Below, piece after piece: positions 1-9,014 of a DNA stretch of 53,034 nucleotides (the stretch's first letter is position 1; each line of letters opens with the position of its first letter). The notes below the pieces were generated by a model. That model did no database searches. It saw only the letters and a list, made by a program, of their open reading frames with translations, and was not told the origin of the DNA. The stretch comes from Kiloniellales bacterium (GTDB taxonomy: Bacteria > Pseudomonadota > Alphaproteobacteria > Kiloniellales > JAKSBE01), in assembly GCA_030066685.1 (NCBI GenBank), contig JASJBF010000042.1, positions 1 through 53,034 of the forward strand, given 5' to 3'. The position numbers and the translations under genes were made by a program.

Positions 1-589
1 GGCCGGGGGCCGGGAGCGAGTTGATGAGCAAGTTGGTCGCCCGCACCGCCTCGACCTGCGGGCCGCCGTCGTCGACCAGTCGGGCGCCCAGTCGGCGCAG
101 GGTGGTTGTCGCCGACGCCACGTCCGCCTCCGTTTGCGGCCGAAGGTCGCCCGGCTCCGGCGCGGGCAGCAGCGACACCCGATCGCCGACCAGGACCGAC
201 ACTCTGACGGCATCCAGCCGGGCGACCCGGGCCGCATCCAGGGTCGCGTAGACGCTGGTGACGGTGCGCGCCGCCCTCAGCGTCAGCAGGTCGCCGGCGG
301 GCAGATGACGCGTCGTCCCGTCCGCGCGCTCGACGATCAAGGTCAGATCGCTTGGGTCGATCGCGTGGTAGACGGCGCCGGCCGCCGGAATGGGCCGCGA
401 CTGCTGCAGGCAGAAGCTGGTGAGCTCCGCCCGACATTTGCCGTCCGCGCAGGTCATCGGCGTGGCCTCGCCCTTCGAGGCGACGAGGGCGAGGATCTGC
501 GGGGCCGCGACGGCTCTGTGACCGACCCCGGCGAAGGCCGTCGCGAGCACGGCCAGCACCAGCGATTGGAGAAGACGAGAGGAAGACAT
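1..589 (-). CDS. secreted protein of unknown function, cut by window edge
   Basis: The reverse strand is open from an ATG at 589 to the left edge, giving 196 residues without a stop, so the C-terminus lies outside the window. A strong ribosome site (GGAGG, revcomp of 594-600) sits just ahead of the ATG. Residues 1-28 form a Sec signal peptide (hydrophobic core LVLAVLATAFAGV, cleavage after AVA). The mature part carries a CADGKC motif and a later Cys, which could make a disulfide in the periplasm. Family not recognised. The base composition is the high-GC host type, in contrast to the island that starts around 1.0 kb. Confidence 0.75.
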   Translation of the reverse strand, partial: MSSSRLLQSLVLAVLATAFAGVGHRAVAAPQILALVASKGEATPMTCADGKCRAELTSFCLQQSRPIPAAGAVYHAIDPSDLTLIVERADGTTRHLPAGDLLTLRAARTVTSVYATLDAARVARLDAVRVSVLVGDRVSLLPAPEPGDLRPQTEADVASATTTLRRLGARLVDDGGPQVEAVRATNLLINSLPAPG

Positions 590-1303
590 GGCGTTACCTC
601 CGGTCCAGGATTGAAAACGAGTCAACGACAATCACCCAACCCGGCCGATACAGGCTACGCCAGGATCGGCAAAATCACCAGCCGCCCCGCCCGCGTCCCT
701 CCCCGAGACCCACGCCACGCCCCTCCGATCGCCGCCGGCCCGCGCGGGAAACCCGTTTTCGCCCTCCGCGTTCCTCTTCGGGACAGCGGCGAAGGAGAGC
801 TTGGCGGGCTGTTCGATGGTGGCCGACCGACTTGCCGATGGACCGCTTCGGGTCAGAGTTCGGTCCTGGCGGTCCTCACCCATCCGCCGCGGCTATCGCG
901 GGCAGAGCAGACCTCGAGACCAAGAAGCCGGACATCGCAACCAGAAGGTCCGAAGTTCAAGGCTAAGCGGACATGTAACGGACGCGACCGAGACGGCAAG
1001 GTCTAGCCAAATTGGGGCTTAGGTGCACTCCAGGACATCGACTCTGGACAGCTCGCCACCTTATAGGATTAGCGCCAAGGTGGTTGACGATGGTCACCAT
1101 GTGGCAATTCAGCTCGTGGAGGTCGCGGTATCCTGTGCAGCTTGGCGGATCAGAAATCCGCCTAGCGGAGTTGAGCTTGGACTGACCACGCGAATGTGGT
1201 CAGAGGCAGCAGTACAGGTCAGGCAAATCTAAGGACAGTTGAAAATAAGCTCTGGTAGTCCCAATTCGCTTCTCCAAAGTACTAATTTAGGGAATTGACG
1301 GCT
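590..1303. other. gene-free stretch at left border of defence island
   Basis: No open frame here has a ribosome site together with host-like or island-like coding character. The GC content falls from about 970 onward, which marks the approximate left edge of the accessory island. No tRNA gene, integrase remnant or obvious att-type direct repeat matching the right border (6.75-6.92 kb) was seen. The last part must hold the promoter of the RES-domain gene, but no convincing -35/-10 pair could be fixed. Confidence 0.5.
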
Positions 1304-2734
1304 ATGGCGGACGCAGAAGACCCCATGATCTGCTATAAATGCACAGACGACAGCTTTCTGAAAGAGCGTGTGCGTGAGGAAGGGAAGAGACGAACTTGCT
1401 CATACTGCAAGAAGAGGCGCAAGAGCGTCCGGCTGCATCGGCTTGCCGAAAAAGTTCATGATGCACTGAACGCACACTTCGACCTGACGCCAAGCGAGCC
1501 GGAAGGGCTTGAATATACATGGGCCAAAGAGTTTGGCTGGGAGCGCAAGGGCGAGGACGTGGATCAGCTCATAGCGAGTATGGCCGGGCTTGATGATGAG
1601 CCAGCCAACGATATCCAGGAATACCTTTCGGGCAAGTATTACGAACCCTTCGACGTCGATCTGGATGACCCTTACGGGAGTGACGCACGCTACGAAGAGA
1701 AGAAGCCGGATGAATATAATTTCCGGGAAACATGGGACTTCTTTCGCGGCGAGATTCGCGCCCGGTCACGATTCTTTAGCAATCATGCGCGCAATGCTTT
1801 AGATGAAATCTTCGGCGGCATGGAGACGCTACAGACCTTCGATCGAAAGCCCGCCATTTGCCAGATAGGCCCGGATGATAAGGACCGCTATATCTACCGC
1901 GGGAGAAAAGCGCTATCGGGGCCGGAAATGCTGGAAATGCAGAAGGACCCGGTAAAGGGGCTCGGCCCCCCGCCATCACGCAATGCCACGGCAGGACGAA
2001 TGAACGCGTCCGGTATATCTGTCTTTTACGGTGCTATGGATGAAGAGACGTGTATTGCCGAACTCCGCGCCCCGGTCGGAAGCCTTGTGGCGATAGCCCG
2101 GTTTGAATTTATTCGCCCGGTTCGGCTACTGGACTTCGATGTGCTGACCAGCGTGTATGTGAAGGGCAGCTACTTCGACCCTGCCTATGGCTTGCACTTG
2201 GGACGTGCAGCCTTCCTAGGAAGCCTTGTCCACGAAATCAGCCAGCCTGTCATGCCACGGGACGAAGAATTTGAGTACCTCCCGACTCAAGCTGTATCGG
2301 AATACCTGGCGTCCTGCGTCGAGCCGCCACTTGACGGCATCATATTCCGCTCCTCTCAAACGGCTGGAGAGGGCCGTAACATCGTTCTTTTTAACCACGC
2401 CAGCAAAGTGGTCGAGTATGATCTTCCGAAAGGCACTAAGATTCGGTACGGGTACCGAGGTGATGAGGACGATGACAGCATTGTGATAATCGAGGAAACC
2501 CCGCCTGCAAAACTGGATAATTCGAAGCGCCGCTCGGGCTTCGATCCATTCGAGTTCATAGGCGCATCTGATTGGAGCGGGAATGTAAATGAGGAGGACT
2601 ACCCAAATTACTACAACCCCAGTTTGCGGCTGGATGTTAAGAGCATCAGGGTCTTCACCATCAAGAGCGTTCAATACAAGAAACAGGAGCACTTCGTAGA
2701 CCGGCATCGTGTCACGAAAGGCGAATCAAAATAA
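1304..2734 (+). CDS. zinc-ribbon / HEPN-like N-terminus / RES-domain protein (toxin-type)
   Basis: A 476-residue protein. Residues 10-35 hold two Cys pairs (C10, C13, C32, C35), a probable zinc ribbon. The alpha-helical middle (about 40-190, with RSRFFSNHARNALDEIFGG) looks like the HEPN/RES N-terminal domain known from RES proteins. Residues about 195-390 are the RES fold: an early Arg in YRGR, then GRMNASG, then a Glu in EETCIAELR, then SSQTAGEGRN. RES enzymes of toxin-antitoxin systems attack NAD+ or ADP-ribosylate targets. The usual Xre/MbcA-type antitoxin gene is absent; instead a HEPN-like gene follows 75 bp downstream. The TTG at 1295 is also possible, but AGGGA at 1289-1293 is spaced for the ATG at 1304. 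GC is clearly lower than in the flanking genes, which suggests transfer. Confidence 0.75.
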   Translation: MADAEDPMICYKCTDDSFLKERVREEGKRRTCSYCKKRRKSVRLHRLAEKVHDALNAHFDLTPSEPEGLEYTWAKEFGWERKGEDVDQLIASMAGLDDEPANDIQEYLSGKYYEPFDVDLDDPYGSDARYEEKKPDEYNFRETWDFFRGEIRARSRFFSNHARNALDEIFGGMETLQTFDRKPAICQIGPDDKDRYIYRGRKALSGPEMLEMQKDPVKGLGPPPSRNATAGRMNASGISVFYGAMDEETCIAELRAPVGSLVAIARFEFIRPVRLLDFDVLTSVYVKGSYFDPAYGLHLGRAAFLGSLVHEISQPVMPRDEEFEYLPTQAVSEYLASCVEPPLDGIIFRSSQTAGEGRNIVLFNHASKVVEYDLPKGTKIRYGYRGDEDDDSIVIIEETPPAKLDNSKRRSGFDPFEFIGASDWSGNVNEEDYPNYYNPSLRLDVKSIRVFTIKSVQYKKQEHFVDRHRVTKGESK

Positions 2735-2809
2735 AACTCTTGTCGTCGAGAAGATTCGCCAAAAGATGGCGCAATAAGATCAAAAAGATAATAGCGAGAA
2801 TTAGGGCCA

Positions 2810-3427
2810 ATGATACCGCAGGATTTCAGTTGGCAATTGCCTGCGCGTTGCGCAAGGCTTATCGAGGAACTGGAGCACGGCCTCCCGGAGATGGACGGCG
2901 GCCACCTTCGCACCACGTTCCTGCTGAGCATGGCGATGCCGCTGCTGACAATCCCCCACCAGGTACTGATTGGAAACAATCGTCTTGTCATGCGCGACGT
3001 AAACCGCCTCAGGCGCGATATAGCGCCTGTTATGCAGGCACCATTTGGAGAAGCACCATTCCGGGCCAATGACACCTGGTACTATCTTCCTCTTGCCGAC
3101 AGACCGGATCACCCCTTTGCAATCACGCCCAATGATCGCGGATTGCGTGATGCCGGGTACGGGGAAGCGGCGGAAGCGCTTCCTACAAGTACTGTGTTCG
3201 ATGGGCTTCGTCATGCGCTAGCGCACGCAGGCGTGATCTACCTGGACGAAGAGGGATACTACCGTCCTGCCAACCAGGCCAGGATGCTGGCCTTCATCTC
3301 GGAGGACAGGAACCCCAACCCGTACATGGTGCTGGGCATCATGGAGGAAGATTTCTCGCGCTTTCTGCGAGGCTGGGCCGCATGGCTTGGCGAGCTGGGC
3401 GTCAATGATATTGCGCTGGGAGCATAG
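2810..3427 (+). CDS. HEPN-like protein with RxxxxH motif
   Basis: A 205-residue soluble, mostly helical protein. Residues 134-139 read RHALAH, fitting the R-x4-H catalytic signature of HEPN ribonucleases, followed by GVIYLDEEGY. The opening (FSWQL, then PEMDGGHL) resembles a family of plasmid- and island-borne HEPN proteins, recalled without a search. HEPN RNases act in abortive infection and toxin-antitoxin systems by cutting tRNA or mRNA. It lies 75 bp after the RES gene on the same strand and converges with the Gabija-like operon (104 bp gap), so RES and HEPN may be one transcription unit. No antitoxin-like partner such as MNT is visible. Ribosome site is weak. The function is inferred from the motif and context only. 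Confidence 0.6.
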   Translation: MIPQDFSWQLPARCARLIEELEHGLPEMDGGHLRTTFLLSMAMPLLTIPHQVLIGNNRLVMRDVNRLRRDIAPVMQAPFGEAPFRANDTWYYLPLADRPDHPFAITPNDRGLRDAGYGEAAEALPTSTVFDGLRHALAHAGVIYLDEEGYYRPANQARMLAFISEDRNPNPYMVLGIMEEDFSRFLRGWAAWLGELGVNDIALGA

Positions 3428-3530
3428 GCAGCATCTGTGATGGATGTGCGAGGGGAAACTCCGAAGAGGTTTGTCGCAGCGACGATGCTGGGGACCAAGT
3501 AATTTGGCAAAAGGTGGTCCGGTTCGCCAG

Positions 3531-4994
3531 CTATGATGCGGGTATGATCTGCTGCGAACTGGAAAGGATGGTCAGTGATTTAACCGGGCGGGTAAGAGCA
3601 ACATAGAGGTTTTTCCGGCAAAGCCGGTTCGCATCAATGATGACGGCGTGATCGAACTCAAGACCCTTCACAAGTAATGTGCTGCCGATGCTCTTCCTGC
3701 CCAGCCTGCGGCCCGAATGGCGAATGCGATTCTGAATTTGCCACACGGCATCTGCCAGAGTATCGCTTTGATCCGTTGCCATGAGCCGCACGGCGGCGCA
3801 CAAGGCAAAAAACATTTCCCGGCGATATAGCCGCGTATCGGGCCTCCGGCGTAGCGCTTCAAGCAGGGCGAGAACCGGCTTGTATGACTCTGACCGGACG
3901 ATTTGCAGGCAAGAGGGAAGCAGATCAGCAAACGGCTTCGCGCCAAGGCCGCCGCCTTTCACATGAGACTGTACGGCCTTCCGAAGACCGGCCTTGTTTA
4001 TTCCCGTCATGCAATCTGCGGCACCTTCTGTGACGGCTTCAAATCGCTTGTAACCTTGGGTCTTCGCGATCCGCTTCGCGATAGCAAAAAGGTCCGGGCA
4101 TCCGACCGGCTCTATGGTCGAAAAACCAAACTTGGAAAGCTGCTGGGCCAGTTTTGACCTGCTGGTGGGATTGGCCTCATCTCCAATGATAACCAGCTTC
4201 TCGTTGTCAGATACCTGTACCGACTTGCAAGCACTAAGTCCGGCTTTAAAGCGCTGTATCCTTTCCTGCTGGGTTTTTTCATCTGCCGGAAGGTATCTCC
4301 AGCTCACACAGCTGGGGCTATTTGACAAATCCACGGGCTGACCGTTTTCCAGCCGCACCCGGCTTGTTTGCAGCCATTCGGCAAGTGCGTCGTTCCCCTG
4401 CGCCTTCCACCGCCAGGGATTCGTGAGCTGGCCTGCATGGGGAAAGACCGGGAATACGTCTTTGTCCCAATCGACAGGCGTCTGCCCCTTGAAATCAAAG
4501 ATGGCCTGCAACGGGTCGCCGAATATGCAGGTGGGCAGGTGGCCTGCCACAGAGCGTATGATTTGATGCTGCGGCCTGGTGCAATCCTGGTATTCGTCTA
4601 CCAGCACACGGTCATAGGACGCGCCAAAAACATCTGATACCGCACCGCTTTCAATGAGCCGGGCGGCGCATTCGTAGACGGTGTTCCACTCCTTGTCATT
4701 CGGTTGCAGGGTTGTAAGTCCCGAGCGCCGGGGAAATGAGGCGGCAAAGCGCAGCGACAATGAAGCGATAGTATCAATGCGGAACCTGTCATCGGGAATG
4801 CCGTGTTTCTTAAGGCGTGCCCGCAGGGCGTCGACTCCGGCATGGGTATGGGTCAGTATAAGGCGGCGGCCACCGGGAATGCCGGTGGCACGGGCTATCT
4901 GCTCGGTCTTGCCACAGCCTGCGGCTGCAATGATGGTGCCGCGACGGACTGTGGCGGCGGTCTCGGCGATCTGGTCGTCATCACCGCTACTCAT
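3531..4994 (-). CDS. gajB: UvrD/PcrA-like helicase, GajB-like (Gabija)
   Basis: A 487-residue superfamily 1 helicase. Walker A AAGCGKT at about 24-30, motif Ia ILTHTHAGVDALR, motif II DEYQD at 133-137, motif III FGDPLQAIFDF at about 158-168, a late KGLEFDHAVI (motif V) and LYVALTRP (motif VI). The chosen ATG at 4994 overlaps the end of the upstream gajA-like gene by 8 bp (ATGAGTAG). The open frame runs further upstream, but that part is only a shadow of gajA. In Gabija, GajB follows GajA; it is activated by DNA ends and helps deplete nucleotides or degrade DNA. The length matches GajB of Bacillus cereus (494 aa). Codon use and GC are like the other island genes and unlike the host genes. Confidence 0.8.
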   Translation of the reverse strand: MSSGDDDQIAETAATVRRGTIIAAAGCGKTEQIARATGIPGGRRLILTHTHAGVDALRARLKKHGIPDDRFRIDTIASLSLRFAASFPRRSGLTTLQPNDKEWNTVYECAARLIESGAVSDVFGASYDRVLVDEYQDCTRPQHQIIRSVAGHLPTCIFGDPLQAIFDFKGQTPVDWDKDVFPVFPHAGQLTNPWRWKAQGNDALAEWLQTSRVRLENGQPVDLSNSPSCVSWRYLPADEKTQQERIQRFKAGLSACKSVQVSDNEKLVIIGDEANPTSRSKLAQQLSKFGFSTIEPVGCPDLFAIAKRIAKTQGYKRFEAVTEGAADCMTGINKAGLRKAVQSHVKGGGLGAKPFADLLPSCLQIVRSESYKPVLALLEALRRRPDTRLYRREMFFALCAAVRLMATDQSDTLADAVWQIQNRIRHSGRRLGRKSIGSTLLVKGLEFDHAVIIDANRLCRKNLYVALTRPVKSLTILSSSQQIIPAS

Positions 4995-6726
4995 CAACCC
5001 ATTGCCGGACTTCACTGATACACGCGACAAGCGGCGTCTGCGCGATTGCAGGCAGTACCGGAGCGATGATTGCGGCGACTTCCTCGCCGTGATCAATCCG
5101 CTTGAACCAGCTCTTGTCTTTCGTCTTTGCAGCTTTGCCGAACGCGGTTCGGTGCTGAACGTCATCGAGCGACTGAGGCAAAGCAAGGTCGTCGAGTTCT
5201 TGTAGCCCTTGCCTACCAAGAATGATGTTGATCGTGTGGAGCACACTTTGCTCGGCGCTGACCGACGTGGCGTATCGAATGAGGTCAATCACTGTTTGCC
5301 AGGGCACATCCCGAAAGATGCGCTCTTCAGTGGAACAGTTACCGTCCCACTGGATAACGACGCCACCCTTCGCCTTCACACGTGCCAGGATGTCGGGGTT
5401 CGGCTCTTCGTCTGAGTCGAGCAGAAGCGCCACGCAATAGCCAAGATCAAGAAGGCTTTCAGCAATCTGCGGCCCGCTGTCCTTACCACCGCCATTGATC
5501 GGAACGACACCCTGGAACGCAAAGGACGGCATTTTGCTGTCGGTCCAGAATGCATCAAGGCCGCGCACAAGACCGGCTTCAGTCTTACCCTCCCCCACCA
5601 GTATCCGCCTTGCCAGAAAGGCTTCAGGTGAAGTGCGAAGATGCCGTTGAGCAGTATCGGCGTCGGGAATGGCGGCGGCAACTGATTTTACGGTGGTTTT
5701 TCCCGCACGCGCCTGCACCACCTGGATATCAGACGCTGATAGCTCACAAACTACGACAGGGGAATGGGTGGTCGTGAAAATCTGTGGCTTCCGCGCTTTG
5801 CCTTCTGTTTCGCGTGCGGACTTCAAGAACTTAAGCAAACGGGCAATACGGTGCGGCTCAAGGCCGTGCTCAACTTCGTCAATGAGCGCGATGTGGGAAC
5901 CGCTGGCAGCCTCGTGTTGAAGGGCCGAAACCAGCAAACGGGATGATCCTGTGCCGAGGCGGCGCAACGGCAGCTCGCCATCATGAAGGGCAATGCCGCC
6001 CGTGTTGATGCTGACACTCTGGATATCAAGCTCGGCCCGGTACTTGTCCGCGACCGGCACGGAGAAGGCTTTTCCCAGCTCTTGAACCTTTGCGGCGGTA
6101 TCGGTGAACACGTCCTGGTCCGGGGACTTGAACGCCTGCCGGGCCGCGCGGCTGGCTTCGGCTAGCCGCAGATTCACGTTCTCGCCGGATTCCTCGATCT
6201 GGCTCAATACGGACTGGCGGCCCCAGCTTAGATGCCGCTCGGCAAACGGCCCCAGCCGCGAAGTGGCAAGCTGCCTCATATCCTTGTAGCGGATTACGGG
6301 CGGGTCGGATGCACTTTGTGCGATTCGCTTGTTGTATAATCCCCATCTGGCTTCCAGGGACTTGTCGATAACAACCCTGATTGACAGCACGCTTTCAAGA
6401 CCGTCGCCCGGTTCATCATCAAGGGCTTTTTCGGCGGCGTTCCAGCCACGCAAATGTAGGCCATACTTGGTTTCGGTGAGAAAGTCAGCAGGCAGGTCGC
6501 CAATTGTAACAGTTATGCAGATTCGATTTTCAACATTGAGATGATAGAAATCTGAATCGTCCGCAAAAAGGTAACTGCGGGGATTAAGGGCCAGCTCTAT
6601 GGCATCAAGGATTGTTGTCTTGGTGGAATCTCCTGGCCCGACCAGGCAGTTCATACCGTCCCGCACGGGCCAGGTCATAGAGTCTATACCGCGAAAGTTC
6701 TCTATCTCCACTAACCGAATGCGCAT
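4987..6726 (-). CDS. gajA: OLD-family ATPase/TOPRIM endonuclease, GajA-like (Gabija)
   Basis: A 579-residue protein from the ATG at 6726 (MRIRLVEIENFRG, the typical start of the family). The N-terminal ABC-type ATPase has a phosphate loop at 30-38, signature LGTGSS at 257-262 and Walker B LIDE at 281-284 followed by TTTHSP. A C-terminal TOPRIM nuclease follows: VGEGKTE at 377-383 supplies the catalytic Glu and LLLDSDEEP at about 434-442 the acidic pair. The P-loop reads GPGDSTKTT, with Thr where Gly normally precedes the Lys. Class 2 OLD proteins paired with a UvrD helicase are Gabija GajA; its B. cereus homologue has 578 residues. The gene leads a two-gene operon with the overlapping gajB. 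Lower GC indicates acquisition. Confidence 0.8.
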   Translation of the reverse strand: MRIRLVEIENFRGIDSMTWPVRDGMNCLVGPGDSTKTTILDAIELALNPRSYLFADDSDFYHLNVENRICITVTIGDLPADFLTETKYGLHLRGWNAAEKALDDEPGDGLESVLSIRVVIDKSLEARWGLYNKRIAQSASDPPVIRYKDMRQLATSRLGPFAERHLSWGRQSVLSQIEESGENVNLRLAEASRAARQAFKSPDQDVFTDTAAKVQELGKAFSVPVADKYRAELDIQSVSINTGGIALHDGELPLRRLGTGSSRLLVSALQHEAASGSHIALIDEVEHGLEPHRIARLLKFLKSARETEGKARKPQIFTTTHSPVVVCELSASDIQVVQARAGKTTVKSVAAAIPDADTAQRHLRTSPEAFLARRILVGEGKTEAGLVRGLDAFWTDSKMPSFAFQGVVPINGGGKDSGPQIAESLLDLGYCVALLLDSDEEPNPDILARVKAKGGVVIQWDGNCSTEERIFRDVPWQTVIDLIRYATSVSAEQSVLHTINIILGRQGLQELDDLALPQSLDDVQHRTAFGKAAKTKDKSWFKRIDHGEEVAAIIAPVLPAIAQTPLVACISEVRQWVDE

Positions 6727-6926
6727 GGCAGGTAGTCTTAGCGTAGTACGCCATAGTTGCAACAACTATCGCTGCGCACGTATCTGGATTGGTTCCAAGT
6801 GACATCTGGTATTGAGCCGGCGAAGATAGGTTTACCGCTCGTAGTCATCATCGCGGCTGCGCGCCCGGGCTGGCCTTGTCCGAGCGCAGCGGCACCGACA
6901 CTAAACACCTTACCGGCCCGCCTTCC

Positions 6927-8141
6927 CTACTCGGCCGCGAGCGCCGACGGCGCCGCCGCCATCAGCCGCCGGGCGACCCAGCGGTGGAAGCAGTGGGTGG
7001 GACCGTCCATGGCCGGGGAGAAGACGCCGCCCGCATAGGCCGGCGAGGCGCGGCCGCGCTGCATGCGCTCGACGACCTCCTGGTCCTCGGCGAAGACCTC
7101 GCGCCAGCCGCGGTGGTTCTCGGCGCGCAGGCCGGCGTAGGCAGGCCCGGCCGGCGCGTCGCCGAAGTAGTAGATCTCGAAGTGCTCGCGGCAGCGGTCC
7201 GGCGCCGCCGGGTCGATGCGCACGGCGTAGAAGTGGTCGCGGTGCAGGCCCAGCAGGACGTTGGGGAAGAGCGCGACGTACTCCGCCCCCTCCTGCCATG
7301 CCGGCGGCAGGTCCGGGGCCGCCGGGAAGGCCAGGCGGCCGTCGCCGAGGCGCTGCCGATAGGCGGTGCTGCCCTGGCCGGCGAAGCCGGGTTCGGCGAT
7401 GTCGTAGTGGTCCTCGATCCGCGAATAGCTGTTCAGCCCCGGGTGCACCCAGGGCAGGTGATAGGCCTCGCAGTAGTTCTCGACCGCCAGCTTCCAGTTG
7501 CAGGCGAGCTCGAAGAAGATCGAGGAGTCCAAGCCGCCGTGGCGCAGCGGCAGGCCCTCGAAGGCCGACCAGCGCGCCGCCAGGGGTGCGATGTGTTCGG
7601 CGAAGTCCGGCGCCGTGCCCGAGAGGTCGGCGAAGACGACGTCGAACCAGACCGCGCTGCGCACCGGCTTGAGGCCGTGGCGGGCGCGCTCGAAGCCCGG
7701 GCAGTCGTTGCGCCCCGGCCCGCCGATCATCGGCGTCTTCACCAGGCGGCCGTCGAGGCCGTAGGTCCAGGAGTGGTAGGGGCAGCGCAGGTGATGCTTG
7801 ACCCGGCAAGCTTCGGCGACCAGCTCCAGGCCGCGGTGGCTGCAAACGTTGTGGAAGACCCGGATCTCGCCGGCCTGGTCGCGCAGCAGGATCAGCGGCA
7901 GGCCCATGAGGTCGAGCGGACGGACGTCGCCCGGCGCCGGCACGTCCTTGCCGAAGCCGATGCAGGCCCAGGTCGCGGCGAAGAGCCGCTCGCGCTCCAG
8001 GCGCCAGGCCGCCTCGGAGGTGTAGAGCCAGTTGGGCAGGCCGCGCGCGTCCTCGATCGGCCGGTCGACGGCGGCCAGGTCGGCCAGCGCGTCGCCGGCC
8101 TCCGCCGCCGGCGCGCTCGGATTCCGCAGTCCTTCGGTCAT
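6927..8141 (-). CDS. Rieske non-haem iron oxygenase alpha subunit, carnitine/betaine type
   Basis: A 404-residue ring-hydroxylating-type oxygenase. The Rieske [2Fe-2S] site is C100-S-H102 and C120-P-Y-H123. The mononuclear iron site lies in ENYCEAYH...WVH with H228 and H233. The residue bridging the two centres is Glu225, whereas aromatic ring dioxygenases have Asp; Glu at this position (E-x2-H-x4-H) is the published feature of carnitine oxygenase CntA and is shared by quaternary-ammonium Rieske enzymes. Oxidative N-demethylation or C-N cleavage of a betaine or carnitine is therefore likely. The ATG at 8141 has GGGGAGG ahead; a longer upstream frame is ignored. No reductase gene (CntB/GbcB-like) is adjacent. 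It is divergent from msrA, with 182 bp between. Confidence 0.85.
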   Translation of the reverse strand: MTEGLRNPSAPAAEAGDALADLAAVDRPIEDARGLPNWLYTSEAAWRLERERLFAATWACIGFGKDVPAPGDVRPLDLMGLPLILLRDQAGEIRVFHNVCSHRGLELVAEACRVKHHLRCPYHSWTYGLDGRLVKTPMIGGPGRNDCPGFERARHGLKPVRSAVWFDVVFADLSGTAPDFAEHIAPLAARWSAFEGLPLRHGGLDSSIFFELACNWKLAVENYCEAYHLPWVHPGLNSYSRIEDHYDIAEPGFAGQGSTAYRQRLGDGRLAFPAAPDLPPAWQEGAEYVALFPNVLLGLHRDHFYAVRIDPAAPDRCREHFEIYYFGDAPAGPAYAGLRAENHRGWREVFAEDQEVVERMQRGRASPAYAGGVFSPAMDGPTHCFHRWVARRLMAAAPSALAAE

Positions 8142-8323
8142 GGCCGCCTCCCCGGCTGTCCCGCCTCCCGCCATCACAGCGCCCCCGGCGGGAGCCGTCT
8201 CTCCGAAGAGCGACCCGCGCGATGTCGCGGACCCGCCCTTGACGCGCGCGGCACAAGCGACTGGACGCGGGCGCCGGGCCGACCCACATGATCCTAGAGC
8301 CAAGCCAAAGGGAGGTTTGAAAC

Positions 8324-8797
8324 ATGGCAGTCGCGACCTTTGCGGCAGGATGCTTCTGGGGCGTGGAAGCGGCCTATCGGCGGATCGATGGCGTGACCTC
8401 GACCGCGGTCGGATACACGGGCGGACACACCGCGTCGCCCAGCTACAAGGAGGTCTGCAGCGACACCACCGGCCACGCCGAGGCCGTGCAGATCGAGTAC
8501 GACCCGGCGCGGGTGAGCTACGACCAGCTGCTGGACGTCTTCTGGAACATCCACGACCCGACCCAGCTGAACCGTCAGGGGCCCGACTTCGGGTCGCAGT
8601 ATCGCTCGGCGATCTTCGTCCACGACGACCAGCAGGAGGCCGCGGCCCGCGCGAGCAAGGCGAAGCTGGCGGCGGAGGAGCGCTTCAACGCCCCGGTCGT
8701 CACCGAGATCGTCGCCGCCCAGACCTTCCACCTGGCCGAGGACTACCACCAGCAGTACTTCGAGAAGCAGGGCTTCCGCCGCGGCGGCCACTTCTAG
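8324..8797 (+). CDS. msrA: peptide-methionine (S)-S-oxide reductase
   Basis: A 157-residue MsrA (EC 1.8.4.11), which reduces S-methionine sulfoxide in oxidised proteins. The catalytic motif GCFWGVE is at residues 9-15 with the nucleophilic Cys10, and the conserved GYTGG, GHAEAV, and [16 protein letters not shown] blocks follow. The end (GGHF) lacks the extra resolving-Cys tail of some longer homologues, so recycling probably uses a Cys-poor mechanism or thioredoxin directly. A good ribosome site (GGGAGG) lies 8 bp before the ATG. The gene stands alone between a divergent Rieske gene and a downstream LysR gene 217 bp away. Confidence 0.95.
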   Translation: MAVATFAAGCFWGVEAAYRRIDGVTSTAVGYTGGHTASPSYKEVCSDTTGHAEAVQIEYDPARVSYDQLLDVFWNIHDPTQLNRQGPDFGSQYRSAIFVHDDQQEAAARASKAKLAAEERFNAPVVTEIVAAQTFHLAEDYHQQYFEKQGFRRGGHF

Positions 8798-9014
8798 GCC
8801 GTCCATAGCGCGGGCGCTCGAGCCTGCCGGAAAGCGGCGCCTGCGACATCCGGATGCCGTTACCACGGCGCCCGGGGGTGGCCGCCCTGCGCCCGCGTCG
8901 CGGCCCCGGGCCGAGCTTCAATGGATTGAATTTAAATAAAAATTTAGGCGATCCTGCTAGCCTTTGTTAGCCCTTCGAGGGTAGATTACGGCCTCCTCGG
9001 GACAGCAGAGAACC

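Noticed and set aside
134-1006. A 290-codon plus frame at the left edge
   Set aside because: Overlaps the secreted-protein gene on the other strand, which has a signal peptide and ribosome site; the plus frame is Arg-rich without features.
1023-1232. A 69-codon small frame upstream of the RES gene
   Set aside because: No ribosome site and no recognisable fold; may be a remnant but not supportable.
2734-2810. Antitoxin gene between RES and HEPN genes
   Set aside because: The 75-bp gap is too short and no Xre-like frame lies upstream.
970-6900. att sites or integrase at island ends
   Set aside because: No matching direct repeats at the two borders and no integrase gene inside.
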